Shown: positions 54,170 to 63,773, counted from the stretch's first letter. The stretch: DNA of 64,000 bases from CBDFGN01 sp965247065 (GCA_965247065.1 CBDFGN010000006.1:2170001-2234000), one strand, 5' to 3'. Translations and numbers: made by a program. Notes: generated by a model from the sequence alone, not told the origin.

Positions 54170-54247
54170 CAGAGTCCATTTTGGTGTTAGAATTTAGTAT
54201 TATTTTTCAAATATTAAACCTCACGGAGCTCTCGTGGTGGTCTATTA

Positions 54248-56155
54248 TTAGTAAAGTACCCGGAAGCGTATAGTGTGATCGATGCTTTTGAGATTTTTGA
54301 TTACCTTTTGGTCGTAAGCCTTATCGATGTCAGTAATCACGTAACCGATCGTCTCGTTGGTCTTCAGATATTGCCCCAGGATATTAATGTTGTGGTCGGC
54401 CAGTACGTGATTGATCTGGGCCAGGATCCCGGGAACATTGTAGTGTAGATGAATGATCCGGTGGGCCTCTTCCCAGGGGGGTAGTTGAAGATTAGGGAAG
54501 TTCACACTTCCGGTAGTGCTGCCGGTATTTACATATCTGATTATCTTCTCCGGCACAAATCGGGCAATTTGACCCTGGGCCTCCTCGGTACTTCCTCCCA
54601 AGTGGGGCGTCAATATAGTGTTGGGTAGTCCAGTGACTTCCGTCACGAATTCGGACTGCGAAGTCTTTGGCTCTTCAGGGAAGACATCCAGGGCAGCTCC
54701 CTTGACTTTGCCAGTTTCCAGGGCTTTCCTTAATGCTCGCAGATCAACGAGGTTTCCTCTACTCAAATTGATAAAAACCACGCCATGCTTCATTTTCTCA
54801 AATTCGGCCTCGCCGATCAAGTGATTATTTCGCGAGCCGCCGAATACATGTAGGCTCACAATATCGGAAATAGCCAATAGTTCACCCAGGGATTCACAGG
54901 CGATTGCATTGCCTAACGCGGGACGATCAGCCAGGTCAAAATAGTATACTTCGATCCCAATGGCTTCGGCCAGTACCGAAAGCTGCTGACCAATATTGCC
55001 ATATCCCACAATACCCAGCTTTTTCCCTCTGATCTCATGACTGTCAACGGCGCTTTTGTGCCAGATGCCCTGGTGCATCTTGATGATCTTATCTGGCAGA
55101 TTACGCACCAGCAGAATAATGTTGCCCAAGGCCAACTCCACAACCGAACGGGTACTACTGAAAGGTGCATTGAAGACCGGTACTCCTTTCTTTAGGCATT
55201 CTGTCAGATCAATTTGGTTGGTCCCAATTCCGAAAACTCCCACAGCCAACAATCTCTCGGCAGTATCCAAAACTCGCTTGGTCAAAAACGTCTTAGAGCG
55301 GATACCTAGAATCGATACCTTTCTGACCTTACTAGCCAGTTCCTCCTCCTTGAGGCCTTTAGGATGTACCTCGACGTCATAGCCTTCCTCTTGTAGAGTT
55401 TTGATGGCATCCGGGTGGACATTCTCCAGTAATAAGACTTTTATTCGATTCTTGGGGTAGGAGAGTACAGTGTTCAGATTTTGAGTGTAGAGGTATTCGT
55501 CCAGGCTGGGAGCTTCACCATCGGCTTTTTCTAATAGATTCTCCCTTTTTACATTTTCAGTGAATGCATAGAATTTGTGAGCCAAGCCAGCCTCTTTTAT
55601 TTCGTAATCAGTGTGACCATCCCCAATGACGTGCACTTCGCCGGTTAACCCCAATTCGGTCAGCTTTTGGGCCTTGCCATTGTTTTGGCTTAGCGGGTTT
55701 TTGGCATCAAATCCGATTATGTTTCCTGCATCGTCATAGTGGAAGGTATTGGCATGTACATTTTCTTTCTTAACCCCGTACTGGGTTACTATGGGGAGGA
55801 TAAACTCCTTGAATCCGTTAGATATGATTAAAATCCGGTCGGAGTGCTTTTCAAAGAATTCCTTATTCCGCTTAATTGACTTGGAGACTTTGGTTTTGAG
55901 CGCTTCAATTAGGGGTTCGAGGTGATCGCGGTGACCCTTCAAAAGATCTATTCTCTGCTCAAGGGATTCCCGAAAAGTAATCTCACCTTCCATAGCGCGG
56001 TGGGTGATCTGTTTAATCTCTGCTAAGGCAGGATTTAGTTCCGATCTTCCATGCAACGAAATCTTTACCATCTCTTCCAGGGCTTCTACCTGGGTAAAGG
56101 TGCTGTCAAAATCGATCACGAAGTATTTTTCCTTCGTCGCGGTGGTTTCTCCCAT
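54248..56155 (-). CDS. bifunctional phosphoserine phosphatase / D-3-phosphoglycerate dehydrogenase (SerB-SerA fusion)
   Basis: I prefer the ATG at 56155 (MGETTATKEKYF) over an earlier TTG at 56179. The N-terminal 210 residues are a HAD phosphatase: IDFDSTFTQVEAL with the nucleophile D15 and D17, LIISNGFKEF, and VIGDGHTDYEI. The remainder, from NRIKVLLLENVHPDAI, is SerA: VGVFGIGTNQIDLTECLKKG, IVGYGNIGQQLSVLAEAIG, VVFINLSRGNLVDL, HLGGSTEEAQG and a C-terminal ACT domain (LHYNVPGILAQINHVLADHN). It therefore joins the first and last steps of serine synthesis on one chain. The ACT domain could give serine feedback. Confidence 0.9.
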   Translation of the reverse strand: MGETTATKEKYFVIDFDSTFTQVEALEEMVKISLHGRSELNPALAEIKQITHRAMEGEITFRESLEQRIDLLKGHRDHLEPLIEALKTKVSKSIKRNKEFFEKHSDRILIISNGFKEFILPIVTQYGVKKENVHANTFHYDDAGNIIGFDAKNPLSQNNGKAQKLTELGLTGEVHVIGDGHTDYEIKEAGLAHKFYAFTENVKRENLLEKADGEAPSLDEYLYTQNLNTVLSYPKNRIKVLLLENVHPDAIKTLQEEGYDVEVHPKGLKEEELASKVRKVSILGIRSKTFLTKRVLDTAERLLAVGVFGIGTNQIDLTECLKKGVPVFNAPFSSTRSVVELALGNIILLVRNLPDKIIKMHQGIWHKSAVDSHEIRGKKLGIVGYGNIGQQLSVLAEAIGIEVYYFDLADRPALGNAIACESLGELLAISDIVSLHVFGGSRNNHLIGEAEFEKMKHGVVFINLSRGNLVDLRALRKALETGKVKGAALDVFPEEPKTSQSEFVTEVTGLPNTILTPHLGGSTEEAQGQIARFVPEKIIRYVNTGSTTGSVNFPNLQLPPWEEAHRIIHLHYNVPGILAQINHVLADHNINILGQYLKTNETIGYVITDIDKAYDQKVIKNLKSIDHTIRFRVLY

Positions 56156-56317
56156 GATCAAGAAATTATCAGGCTGCAAAGGTAGGGAAAAGGGAGTTTA
56201 AAGTTTCAAATTCAACGTCTCAAGTTGTCCGTAATTTCCAATCCTCAATTCTCAAGATTCCTTATTCCACATTCTATATTCAGGGTTTTATCTTAAATTC
56301 GATCAAAATAAGAAACG

Positions 56318-56938
56318 GTGCAGAGGTCTCAATTCAATTTCCTCTATTCTGGTCTGCTGACATTCGGGTTTTGTTCTTTGGCACTCGCTCAAGGGAGCGA
56401 ATATGAAATTGATGTCAATGAGACCACCGGCTTCACAGTGACGGGCACCTCCACTCTAAGTGACTGGACCATAGAGGTCCGCAAAATTGGCGCCCGACCC
56501 ACGGTTCTGGGGGTTTTGGAGGCTTCGGCAACAACTGTTGAAAATTTCTATTTCTTCGCATCGGTGGAAGACCTGGACGGTGGACGCGGTGCGAGCATGA
56601 ATGAGAAGATCAGGGTGACCTTGAATTCAGAAGAATTTCCATTGATTGAGTATCGGCAAACCAAACCGGCCATTATAAGCCCCGGACAAACGGAGCATTC
56701 AGGTTTGCGCATTATGTCCGCAGGAGACTTGGCAATAGCCGGTGTTTCCAAACCAATTGAATTGGAACTCGTAGGCAGAAAGGAAGCAAATGGGTCCCTA
56801 ATACTGCAAGCACAAAAGGATATGAAGTTTTCGGAACTCAACCTTGAGCCCCCCTCAGCGATGTTCGGGCAGATAGTCTGCGGAGATGATATTCAGGTAA
56901 ATATTATATTGCACTTAAATCCCATCAACCAAAATTGA
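56318..56938 (+). CDS. YceI-like exported protein
   Basis: The 206-residue product starts at GTG 56318 with a signal peptide (about 1-24, LALAQGS). YceI-type lipocalin strands follow: VNETTGFTVTGTSTLSDWTI, ENFYFFASVEDLDGGRGAS, SEEFPLIEYRQTK and GDLAIAGVSKPIELELVG. YceI-like proteins bind long hydrophobic molecules, often isoprenoid quinones, in the periplasm. The tail MFGQIVCGDDIQVNIILHL is normal. It overlaps the next gene by 4 bp and starts a run of co-directional genes through 60370. Confidence 0.82.
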   Translation: MQRSQFNFLYSGLLTFGFCSLALAQGSEYEIDVNETTGFTVTGTSTLSDWTIEVRKIGARPTVLGVLEASATTVENFYFFASVEDLDGGRGASMNEKIRVTLNSEEFPLIEYRQTKPAIISPGQTEHSGLRIMSAGDLAIAGVSKPIELELVGRKEANGSLILQAQKDMKFSELNLEPPSAMFGQIVCGDDIQVNIILHLNPINQN

Positions 56939-57990
56939 AGGTTAGTAGAGTGCTGCTAAAAGGTTTCCCATTTTCAATGATATTTTCCATTGTGGCCATT
57001 TACTGGAGTTGCAGTCCAAATGTCTCCAAACAAGCGACGGCCATCTCTGGATCCAGTGCGGGATCGGTGAATGAGCCTACTCCTGTGGTGATCGAGCGTA
57101 ACATTCCCGGTACCGACGTCTCGTTTCAAATGGCCCTGATTCCGGGGGGGCAATATTTTATGGGCAGCTCCGAACTGGAATTGAACAGGGAAGGGGACGA
57201 GGGGCCACAGGTTAATGTGAAACTTGATTCATTTTGGATCGGGGTACATGAAGTGAGATTTGAGGAATATCAGGTGTTTCGCGAAAAAGAATTGGATCGG
57301 CCACCAGAGGGAAAAGGGAGCACCTGGAATGCTGACGCAATCAGCAGGCCCAGCCCCCCGTACGAAGACCCCACTTTTGGAATGGGAAATAGGGGCTTTC
57401 CGGCGGTAAGTATGACCCAGTTTGCTGCCCTTCAATATTGCAAGTGGCTATCCGATAAATCGGGCAAATTCTATCGGCTTCCCACCGAGGCCGAATGGGA
57501 GTATGCGTGTAGGGCGGGAACCACGGCCACATTTCATTTTGGGAATGAATCCGGCCTCGCGGAAGATTATGCATGGCACTCCGGTAATAGCGAAGAGAGT
57601 TATCATCGGATCGGCACCAAGAAACCCAATCCATGGGGCCTTTACGACACCCATGGAAATGTCTCAGAATGGACCATGGACCAATATGATGCCAAATTCT
57701 ATCAAAAACTTGCTGACCAATCCGACGTGCACAACAATCCTTGGGCGAAGCCTGCAAGCTTGCATCCCAGAACAGTGAGGGGCGGAAGTTGGGCGGACCC
57801 GTTGGTTCATCATCGCTGTGCAGCACGCATAAAGTCAAGCCTGAAATGGAAGGAGCGTGACCCGCAAATTCCCAAAAGCTTTTGGTGGAATACGGATTCG
57901 CCGTTTGTGGGCTTCAGATTGATGAGCCCGAAAACTCAACCGAGCCCGGCCGAAATAAAGGCATTTTGGGCCTTAGTGCTTGGAGGTTAA
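56935..57990 (+). CDS. lipoprotein with FGE-sulfatase-modifying-factor-like domain
   Basis: The 351-residue product starts at TTG 56935, overlapping the previous stop by 4 bp. Its signal ends IYWSCSPNV, a lipobox-like cysteine. The FGE fold runs from about 65: MALIPGGQYFMGS, WIGVHEVRFEEYQVF, FPAVSMTQFAALQYCKWLSD, FYRLPTEAEWEYACRAGTT, NPWGLYDTHGNVSEW and VRGGSWADPLVHHRCAARI. The catalytic cysteine pair of true formylglycine-generating enzymes (CxxxxC before the arginine motif) is not present; only one cysteine is. So it is more likely a non-catalytic FGE-fold protein than a sulfatase activator. Confidence 0.85.
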   Translation: MKVSRVLLKGFPFSMIFSIVAIYWSCSPNVSKQATAISGSSAGSVNEPTPVVIERNIPGTDVSFQMALIPGGQYFMGSSELELNREGDEGPQVNVKLDSFWIGVHEVRFEEYQVFREKELDRPPEGKGSTWNADAISRPSPPYEDPTFGMGNRGFPAVSMTQFAALQYCKWLSDKSGKFYRLPTEAEWEYACRAGTTATFHFGNESGLAEDYAWHSGNSEESYHRIGTKKPNPWGLYDTHGNVSEWTMDQYDAKFYQKLADQSDVHNNPWAKPASLHPRTVRGGSWADPLVHHRCAARIKSSLKWKERDPQIPKSFWWNTDSPFVGFRLMSPKTQPSPAEIKAFWALVLGG

Positions 57991-58026
57991 AATGTATATT
58001 TAGATGAGTAATAATTCCTAATAATC

Positions 58027-59349
58027 ATGGATGAACAAAAGCAAAATCGAAGAGAATTCATGCGAAACTCCTCCATCGCGGTTGGAGGAGCCATGCTCAG
58101 TACATTGCCGATAGATGCAAGTGCCTATGGCGACGGAGATGATATCATCAGAGTGGGCCTTATCGGTTGCGGCGGCAGGGGAACCGGTGCGGCGGTTCAG
58201 GCGCTTTCTACCAAGCAGAATGTGAAATTGGTAGCAATGGCCGATGCTTTCCGCGATCGCCTGGACTCCAGTTACTCCAACATCAAGTCCGAGCTCGATA
58301 ATAACGAAGTGGATCCGACCAGGTTGGCCGTGGCCGAAGACCAAAAATTTGTGGGCTTTGACGCCTACCAAAAAGTGATCCCCGTGGTGGATGTGGTGAT
58401 CCTTACTACACCTCCAGGCTTCCGTCCCATGTGTTTTGAGGCGGCTGTAAATGCCAACAAACATGTATTCACCGAAAAGCCCATGGCCGTAGATGCTCCG
58501 GGGGTCCGAAAGGTGTTGGAAGTAGCCCAAAGGGCTAAGGAAAAGAAACTCAACGTGGTAGTTGGATTGCAGCGACATTACCAAACCGTCTACCGCAACT
58601 GGATTGATCAGATCCATCAGGGGGCCATTGGTGACATCACCTCTGGTAATGTTTACTGGAATAGTGCGGGGGTTTGGGTTCGCGAGCGTCAACCAGGGCA
58701 AACCGAGATGGAATACCAAATGCGGAACTGGTATTACTTCAACTGGCTGTGCGGCGATCATATTACTGAACAACACATTCATAATTTAGATGTGGGAAAC
58801 TGGGTGAAGCAAGGCTATCCAGTTTCGGCTCAGGGAATGGGTGGACGTGAAGTTCGAGTAGGCCCTGATTACGGGCAAATTTTCGACCATCATTTCGTTG
58901 AATTGGAATATCAAGACGGCTCCAAGATATTTAGTCAATGCCGACATATCAAAGGCTGTCTGCACCGGGTGACTGAAGGATTCATGGGTACTAACGGCTC
59001 AGCGCCCAAGCCCGGGCTACTGCTCAACAAAAACGGCAACGTGGTTATGGATCACGATGATAAGAATGACCCCAATCCTTACCAGGTCGAGCATGATGAA
59101 CTGTTTGCCGCCATTGCTAAGGGTGAATACAAGTATGCTGATGCCGAAAATGGTGCTAACAGCACCATGACTTCCATTCTGGGTAGAATGGCCACTTATT
59201 CAGGCCAATTAGTGAAATGGGATGAGGCGATCAACTCCGGAATAAGTTTGATGCCGCCAAAGCTGGCATGGGATGCAAATCCTCTGATCTTGCCAGGGGA
59301 GAATGGATTATACCCGGCTGCGATACCAGGCGTCACAAAAGCGGTTTAG
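58027..59349 (+). CDS. Gfo/Idh/MocA-family oxidoreductase, Tat-exported
   Basis: The 440-residue protein starts with a twin-arginine signal (NRREFMRNSSIAVGGAMLST, residues 8-27). A Rossmann fold with IIRVGLIGCGGRGTGAAVQA follows, then FTEKPMAVDAPG (family lysine), NVVVGLQRHYQTVYRNW and HIHNLDVGNWVKQGYPV. Exported family members of this length are often glycosidase-like or sugar oxidoreductases that keep their NAD bound. It begins 36 bp after the FGE-like lipoprotein and overlaps no gene. Its own substrate is unknown. Confidence 0.88.
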   Translation: MDEQKQNRREFMRNSSIAVGGAMLSTLPIDASAYGDGDDIIRVGLIGCGGRGTGAAVQALSTKQNVKLVAMADAFRDRLDSSYSNIKSELDNNEVDPTRLAVAEDQKFVGFDAYQKVIPVVDVVILTTPPGFRPMCFEAAVNANKHVFTEKPMAVDAPGVRKVLEVAQRAKEKKLNVVVGLQRHYQTVYRNWIDQIHQGAIGDITSGNVYWNSAGVWVRERQPGQTEMEYQMRNWYYFNWLCGDHITEQHIHNLDVGNWVKQGYPVSAQGMGGREVRVGPDYGQIFDHHFVELEYQDGSKIFSQCRHIKGCLHRVTEGFMGTNGSAPKPGLLLNKNGNVVMDHDDKNDPNPYQVEHDELFAAIAKGEYKYADAENGANSTMTSILGRMATYSGQLVKWDEAINSGISLMPPKLAWDANPLILPGENGLYPAAIPGVTKAV

Positions 59350-59398
59350 GGCCATAGATAGTTGGTCGGAAGCTGCGCCGAGTAGTTTACTGCTCAAT

Positions 59399-60370
59399 AT
59401 GAAGCAATCCCTCTTTGCCGGATGCTTTTTCTTAATTCTTGAAGGTCTAAATGGGCAAGAATTAAGTCGATACGAATATCAGCATCCACAAATGGGGACT
59501 CTTTTTCGAATTGTTCTCTACGCGGAAGATTCGGCCCTGGCCAGGCATGCTGCCAGTAAGGCATTTGCCAGGATCGATGAGCTGAATTACAGGCTCAGCG
59601 ACTATCTGTCAGAGAGTGAGTTGAATCAATTGTCGTCCACTGCCGGCTCAGGCAAATGGGTAACGGTTAGTGGTGATCTGTGGCAAGTTCTGGACTTCAG
59701 CATTGTGGTTGGCAAAGCCAGCAGAGGGGCCTTCGACATTAGCATAGGGCCCCTAAGCATTTTGTGGAGAGAAGCTTTCTGGAAAAAGGAATTCCCTCAA
59801 GAAGCGGTTTTGGAGAAGGCACGGGGCTTGGTCGATTATCAAAATATCAGCTTGGATCGCGGATCGCGACGGGTAATGCTCTCCCAACGGGGTATGAGAT
59901 TGGATTTGGGTGGCATTGCCAAAGGTTATGCTTTGGACGAGGCAATGCTTGTCCTCCAGGAATCCGGAATAGATATAGCCTTGGTCGATGGGGGAGGTGA
60001 TGTGCTCGCCGGTGAGGCTCCACCAGAAGAGGACAGTGGCTGGAAGGTCCTCTATCAGAAATATGGTTCTGATGGTCAACTATCCTGGAACTCATTATGG
60101 CTAGAGAATCAGGCAATAGCCACATCCGGGGACCATTATCAGTTCTTGGAATGGAATAATAGACGCTACTCCCACATTATTGACCCCAGAACAGGGTTGG
60201 GTTTGACTAGCCGTCGCCTGGTGACAGTGGTTGGGCCTTCGGGTATAATCGCCGATGCTTTGGCCTCGGCATGTAGCATAATGGGGGATGAGCAACGCGA
60301 GAAGGTACTGCAGCAATTCCCCGAAGTATCTGTCGAAATCGCAAGCGCACATAACAGAGAATTCAAGTAG
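59399..60370 (+). CDS. apbE: FAD:protein FMN transferase (ApbE family), exported
   Basis: The 323-residue protein starts at ATG 59399 with a signal peptide (about 1-20, LILEGLNGQ). It covalently attaches FMN to a threonine or serine of target flavoproteins. Motifs are LNYRLSDYLSESELNQLSS, GAFDISIGPLSILW, MRLDLGGIAKGYALDEAM, DIALVDGGGDVLAG and HIIDPRTGLGLTSRRLVTVV with the metal-binding DADALASACS-type end. A start further upstream at 59303 would overlap the oxidoreductase gene and lacks a signal. A flavinylation target is not encoded in the run. Confidence 0.9.
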   Translation: MKQSLFAGCFFLILEGLNGQELSRYEYQHPQMGTLFRIVLYAEDSALARHAASKAFARIDELNYRLSDYLSESELNQLSSTAGSGKWVTVSGDLWQVLDFSIVVGKASRGAFDISIGPLSILWREAFWKKEFPQEAVLEKARGLVDYQNISLDRGSRRVMLSQRGMRLDLGGIAKGYALDEAMLVLQESGIDIALVDGGGDVLAGEAPPEEDSGWKVLYQKYGSDGQLSWNSLWLENQAIATSGDHYQFLEWNNRRYSHIIDPRTGLGLTSRRLVTVVGPSGIIADALASACSIMGDEQREKVLQQFPEVSVEIASAHNREFK

Positions 60371-60462
60371 TCGATAATGAGCTGGCACTGAGTGACGCCT
60401 GACTAGGACGTAACGAAGGGGCTAAGTGCTTAATACCAAGTACTTATTACTCTCATAATCTT

Positions 60463-61495
60463 AACGTGAGTTCGACAATAAGGAATGATTAAAGAGCGAG
60501 AAAGAGTTGACCGGTGTCCTGGTAGTTCAATTTGATTGAGGGCTTTTTTTCGCAAAAGTTGTAAGCGATTAAAGCCGAGAAAAGGTTGGTAAGGAAATTA
60601 GTTGGGCTCCTGTGCCTGGAGTGTTCAATCTGGAAGATGTTTTTAAGTTGATCAATGATAGTCTCACAAATAGCCCTTTTACGGAGCATTATAGCATCCA
60701 TGATGGGGGTTAAGGATGAGGACTTCATATTGCGTTTGAGTTTGGTTATCAGATGGACTCCGCGGAAGAACAGATTTTTAAAAAGTTCCTTACTGATGTA
60801 GCCTTTATCACCAAAGAGCTTTCCGAATAATTTCTTAATAAACCGTTCAATTTTAAGAGGCTTTCTGTCATCCACATTGCCCGGTGTGAGCATAAAATCG
60901 ATGATTTCACCCGTATCAGCAGTGATAAGATGGAGCTTAAACCCGTAGAACCATCCGATGGAACAATGGCCTCTTTTAGCTAACCCTTCAAATACTTTAT
61001 GGTTATGGATCCGTCTGTTATGACAGACCCTTAACGGAGTGCTGTCTATAAAACTTATACCTGTACACTGTCCAGTCCCTTGTGTTTTCAGATAAATAGC
61101 CATTGGCAGAAGACTTCCACTACAAAGTTCTACCATTCGGTTATAGCTTACCACATCAGGAAAGAAGGAGCGCAAGTGGCCACAAACGTATGTGTTGTAA
61201 AAGGTCTTGAAATTTCGATATCCTGAGATCTGGAACAAGACCTGTATAGTCATTACTTCGGATAAAGAAAGCTTACCAGGTTTGTTGCGCTTTTTACTTC
61301 CCAGCAATCTTTTTTCCAATTTTGGGACAAAATCCAGACAAAAATCGTCAATGGAACAAAAAATTTCAGTAATTTTAGTAGCAGTTAACATAGGTAGAAA
61401 TATTAGTTATTTTGTTGATTGTCAATGACTTAATATACTAATTTTCTGCCTTTTTTCTATCAATAAACTACTCTATTTTATATCGAACTCACGTT
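60463..61495 (-). mobile_element. IS982-family element, complete, with 6-bp target duplication
   Basis: Terminal inverted repeats are aacgtgagttcga (60463-60475) and tcgaactcacgtt (61483-61495). The direct repeat aatctt flanks the element at 60457-60462 and 61496-61501. Length is 1,033 bp. It inserted beside the stop codon of the DUF5916 gene, leaving that stop intact. The terminal sequences differ from those of the old IS982 remnants at 1022 and 6672, so it is a different isoform and a recent arrival. Confidence 0.9.
60489..61391 (-). CDS. IS982-family transposase
   Basis: This intact 300-residue transposase has the catalytic triad D116 in FIDSTPLRVC, D195 in LFGDKGYIS and E243 in RAICETIIDQLKN. 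The family spacer HNHKVFEGLAKRGHCSIGWF and YGFKLHLI follow the first acid. The N-terminal segment NKPGKLSLSEVMTIQVLF is a typical IS982 start. The gene fills most of the element. Its unbroken frame and clean target duplication suggest it is active or recently active. Confidence 0.93.
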   Translation of the reverse strand: MLTATKITEIFCSIDDFCLDFVPKLEKRLLGSKKRNKPGKLSLSEVMTIQVLFQISGYRNFKTFYNTYVCGHLRSFFPDVVSYNRMVELCSGSLLPMAIYLKTQGTGQCTGISFIDSTPLRVCHNRRIHNHKVFEGLAKRGHCSIGWFYGFKLHLITADTGEIIDFMLTPGNVDDRKPLKIERFIKKLFGKLFGDKGYISKELFKNLFFRGVHLITKLKRNMKSSSLTPIMDAIMLRKRAICETIIDQLKNIFQIEHSRHRSPTNFLTNLFSALIAYNFCEKKPSIKLNYQDTGQLFLAL

Positions 61496-61499
61496 AATC

Positions 61500-63773
61500 T
61501 TACCAATTAAATGTATACTGATACTTCAATAGTATCGCCCGTTGATCAGTGCCCGGCAGAGGGGGACTCTCTCTAAAGCGGTCCGAATTCCTGCCCTCGT
61601 TGTATACCACAAAAAGATCATGTCCCTCCTTCGGATTGAACCTCAATCGCGCATTTCCTATCATGATCTCGTCGGCGCTATGGTATTGGACAAACAGCGA
61701 AAGCGACCATATGAGATCAAACATTACGAGAGTTCTCAGGCTAGCCAAATGGGCAATGAATTTCTGATCTCGCTTCGGAAGATTTACGTAGTTGTACTCG
61801 TATCCCACTGCAATTTCCAGTGACGATGAGACATTCCAGGTAGGAGTTACTGTAAGGCTTGCATTGTGGCCGTCATAGAATTGGCCTCCACGGAACCTCC
61901 CCCTTGCCCAAATCGGCTTATTGTTGGCAGTTTCGAACCGGAACGCGCCGCCGTAATATTCATAAAAGCCCGCTGGAATGAAGGCGTCGTCATTTTCGGA
62001 AAAGTCGAAGTCCTCGTCTACGTTCTCCACGAAGCGCCTAAACCCGAATCTCCCGGAGAATCCATTTTTCAGGGAGAGCACATATGACGGCCCTATTCTC
62101 GAACTTTGACTGCGTCCGTCAGGATTGTTCAAAAAGATTTCGGATTCCCAAAGTAGCCGATGGTTTAAGAGTTTCCCATTTCCTTCAGGTATCCACCCGT
62201 ACCAGATCTCATTCCCAAATCGAGTGTAGTCCTCCCTCAGTTCAAAGCCCATTTCAGGATTGTAATCTCTTCCAGCCCCAGAAACCGATAGATTGTAACC
62301 AAAGCCCCTGAAATTGCGCTTCTCCCAGTTAACCCGGTACCTCCAGTTATCAAAACCATCGCTTTGGATACTGTCGGTAAAGGTCTGAGCCCAGGACATC
62401 CTTAAGAAATCCTGTCCGAAAAGCCGGAAAATGCCATCAACTCCATAGGCAGTATTCCGATCTTGGCTGTGCACCTTGTTGGTGACCATCGCTCCGATAT
62501 AAGAATTGCTATTTAATACTCTTCTTCTCATTCGAAATACTCCCCAGTTGGTACTAGGCTGGGCTGGATTTTCATCTAAGCTATCTACAGCCTCGGTTTG
62601 CATGTTTAAGAATCCAAAATCCCATGGTCCGGATCTTCCTACCAGTCGCGCACCACCATAGATTCTTACGATGTCTCCTTCATACAGCCCAATCCTCCGG
62701 CTGTAGAAAAGCCGGTTGGGACCACCCAGGGGAAAGTCAAAAATGGCTCCCCGCTCAAGGAAAAAGCGGCGGCGCTCCGGAAAGAATAGGGAAAATCGGG
62801 TCAGGTTTACTTGTTGAACGTCCGCTTCGACCTGGGCGAAGTCCGTATTGACCGTAAGATCCAGATTGAGGTTGTTGGACAAGCCGTATTTGATATCGAT
62901 GCCTGCCTCCGAGACCAACTCATCGTTGTTATCGTATCCCGTTTCAGGCTCATTTAATTCCGTGTTTCGTTGAAACCCGGTAAGAACGTACGGAGTAACG
63001 AATAGGGGCCTTTTAGAGCGAATTCCCTCTATGATATATTCTTGGGCCTGAGAAGGTTTCCAGGCACTAAACTGACCCCAGTTCAACGGAATCGCCGGAA
63101 AGACATCAAGTTCATTATTGTGGGCAATGTATCGCCATGTAATCATTCCCATTTTGGCCTTGCCATCTTTTTCTTGGAATCTCAGGCTGCCAAATGGAAT
63201 GCGCATTTCCGAAAACCAGCCCTCCTCAGAGCGTACAGATTTTACGTCCCAGAACGTATCCCAAAATGGGTTTAGTGGTATCTGTTCCCTGGTGACCCGC
63301 TCGGCATCATTAGACACCGTTAGGTCGAGACGAAGACCTTCGGGAGTAGTGAAAAAAGCTACGGCATTCTCTTTGTCATTATAGGTGTCGATAATGATCC
63401 CGAACCAATCGTTACTTAAAGTGAAGGCGTCACGCTCTTTTGAAGTGGCAATGATGGACTCTGGATCCTTAGTAAAGTGCCTGCCAGCCAGGTATAAATA
63501 ATCAGCATCATGAACCAAATAAATTTCTGTCTTCTCTGATGGCGGGGCACCAAAAACTGGCCTTTGAGCTACAACTGGGGTAGGTTTGGCTCTTTGCCAA
63601 ACCTCCTCGTCCAGGACACCATCCAGTTTTATTTTGTCCGTGATCAATGGGATAATTATCGGGTCCTGGGCCTGAGCGAACATTGGGACCAACAGACTCC
63701 CTATGCTAATTATGCAAGCTTTGGTTCCTGAAAATCGCCAACCCACATTAAACAAACGATTGCTTATATACAT
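61500..63773 (-). CDS. DUF5916 outer-membrane protein with carbohydrate-binding-like N-terminus
   Basis: I start the protein at ATG 63773 (MYISNRLFNVGW), because an earlier ATG (63824) would give a less plausible signal. The signal peptide ends FAQAQDP. A CBM9-like domain follows (about 35-200: DKIKLDGVLDEEVWQRA, EIYLVHDADYLYLAGRH). A long beta-barrel-like DUF5916 part then includes LTVNTDFAQVEADVQQVNLT and SLFFPERRRFFLERGAIFDF, and it ends ILLKYQYTFNW. The family is widespread in Bacteroidota and thought to sit in the outer membrane; ligand unknown. The stop codon is TAA at 61500-61502, immediately next to the IS982 insertion. Confidence 0.88.
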   Translation of the reverse strand: MYISNRLFNVGWRFSGTKACIISIGSLLVPMFAQAQDPIIIPLITDKIKLDGVLDEEVWQRAKPTPVVAQRPVFGAPPSEKTEIYLVHDADYLYLAGRHFTKDPESIIATSKERDAFTLSNDWFGIIIDTYNDKENAVAFFTTPEGLRLDLTVSNDAERVTREQIPLNPFWDTFWDVKSVRSEEGWFSEMRIPFGSLRFQEKDGKAKMGMITWRYIAHNNELDVFPAIPLNWGQFSAWKPSQAQEYIIEGIRSKRPLFVTPYVLTGFQRNTELNEPETGYDNNDELVSEAGIDIKYGLSNNLNLDLTVNTDFAQVEADVQQVNLTRFSLFFPERRRFFLERGAIFDFPLGGPNRLFYSRRIGLYEGDIVRIYGGARLVGRSGPWDFGFLNMQTEAVDSLDENPAQPSTNWGVFRMRRRVLNSNSYIGAMVTNKVHSQDRNTAYGVDGIFRLFGQDFLRMSWAQTFTDSIQSDGFDNWRYRVNWEKRNFRGFGYNLSVSGAGRDYNPEMGFELREDYTRFGNEIWYGWIPEGNGKLLNHRLLWESEIFLNNPDGRSQSSRIGPSYVLSLKNGFSGRFGFRRFVENVDEDFDFSENDDAFIPAGFYEYYGGAFRFETANNKPIWARGRFRGGQFYDGHNASLTVTPTWNVSSSLEIAVGYEYNYVNLPKRDQKFIAHLASLRTLVMFDLIWSLSLFVQYHSADEIMIGNARLRFNPKEGHDLFVVYNEGRNSDRFRESPPLPGTDQRAILLKYQYTFNW

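Noticed and set aside
56935..57990. Sulfatase-activating formylglycine-generating enzyme for the sulfatase at 5168
   Set aside because: The catalytic cysteine pair is not visible and the gene is 50 kb away with other partners.
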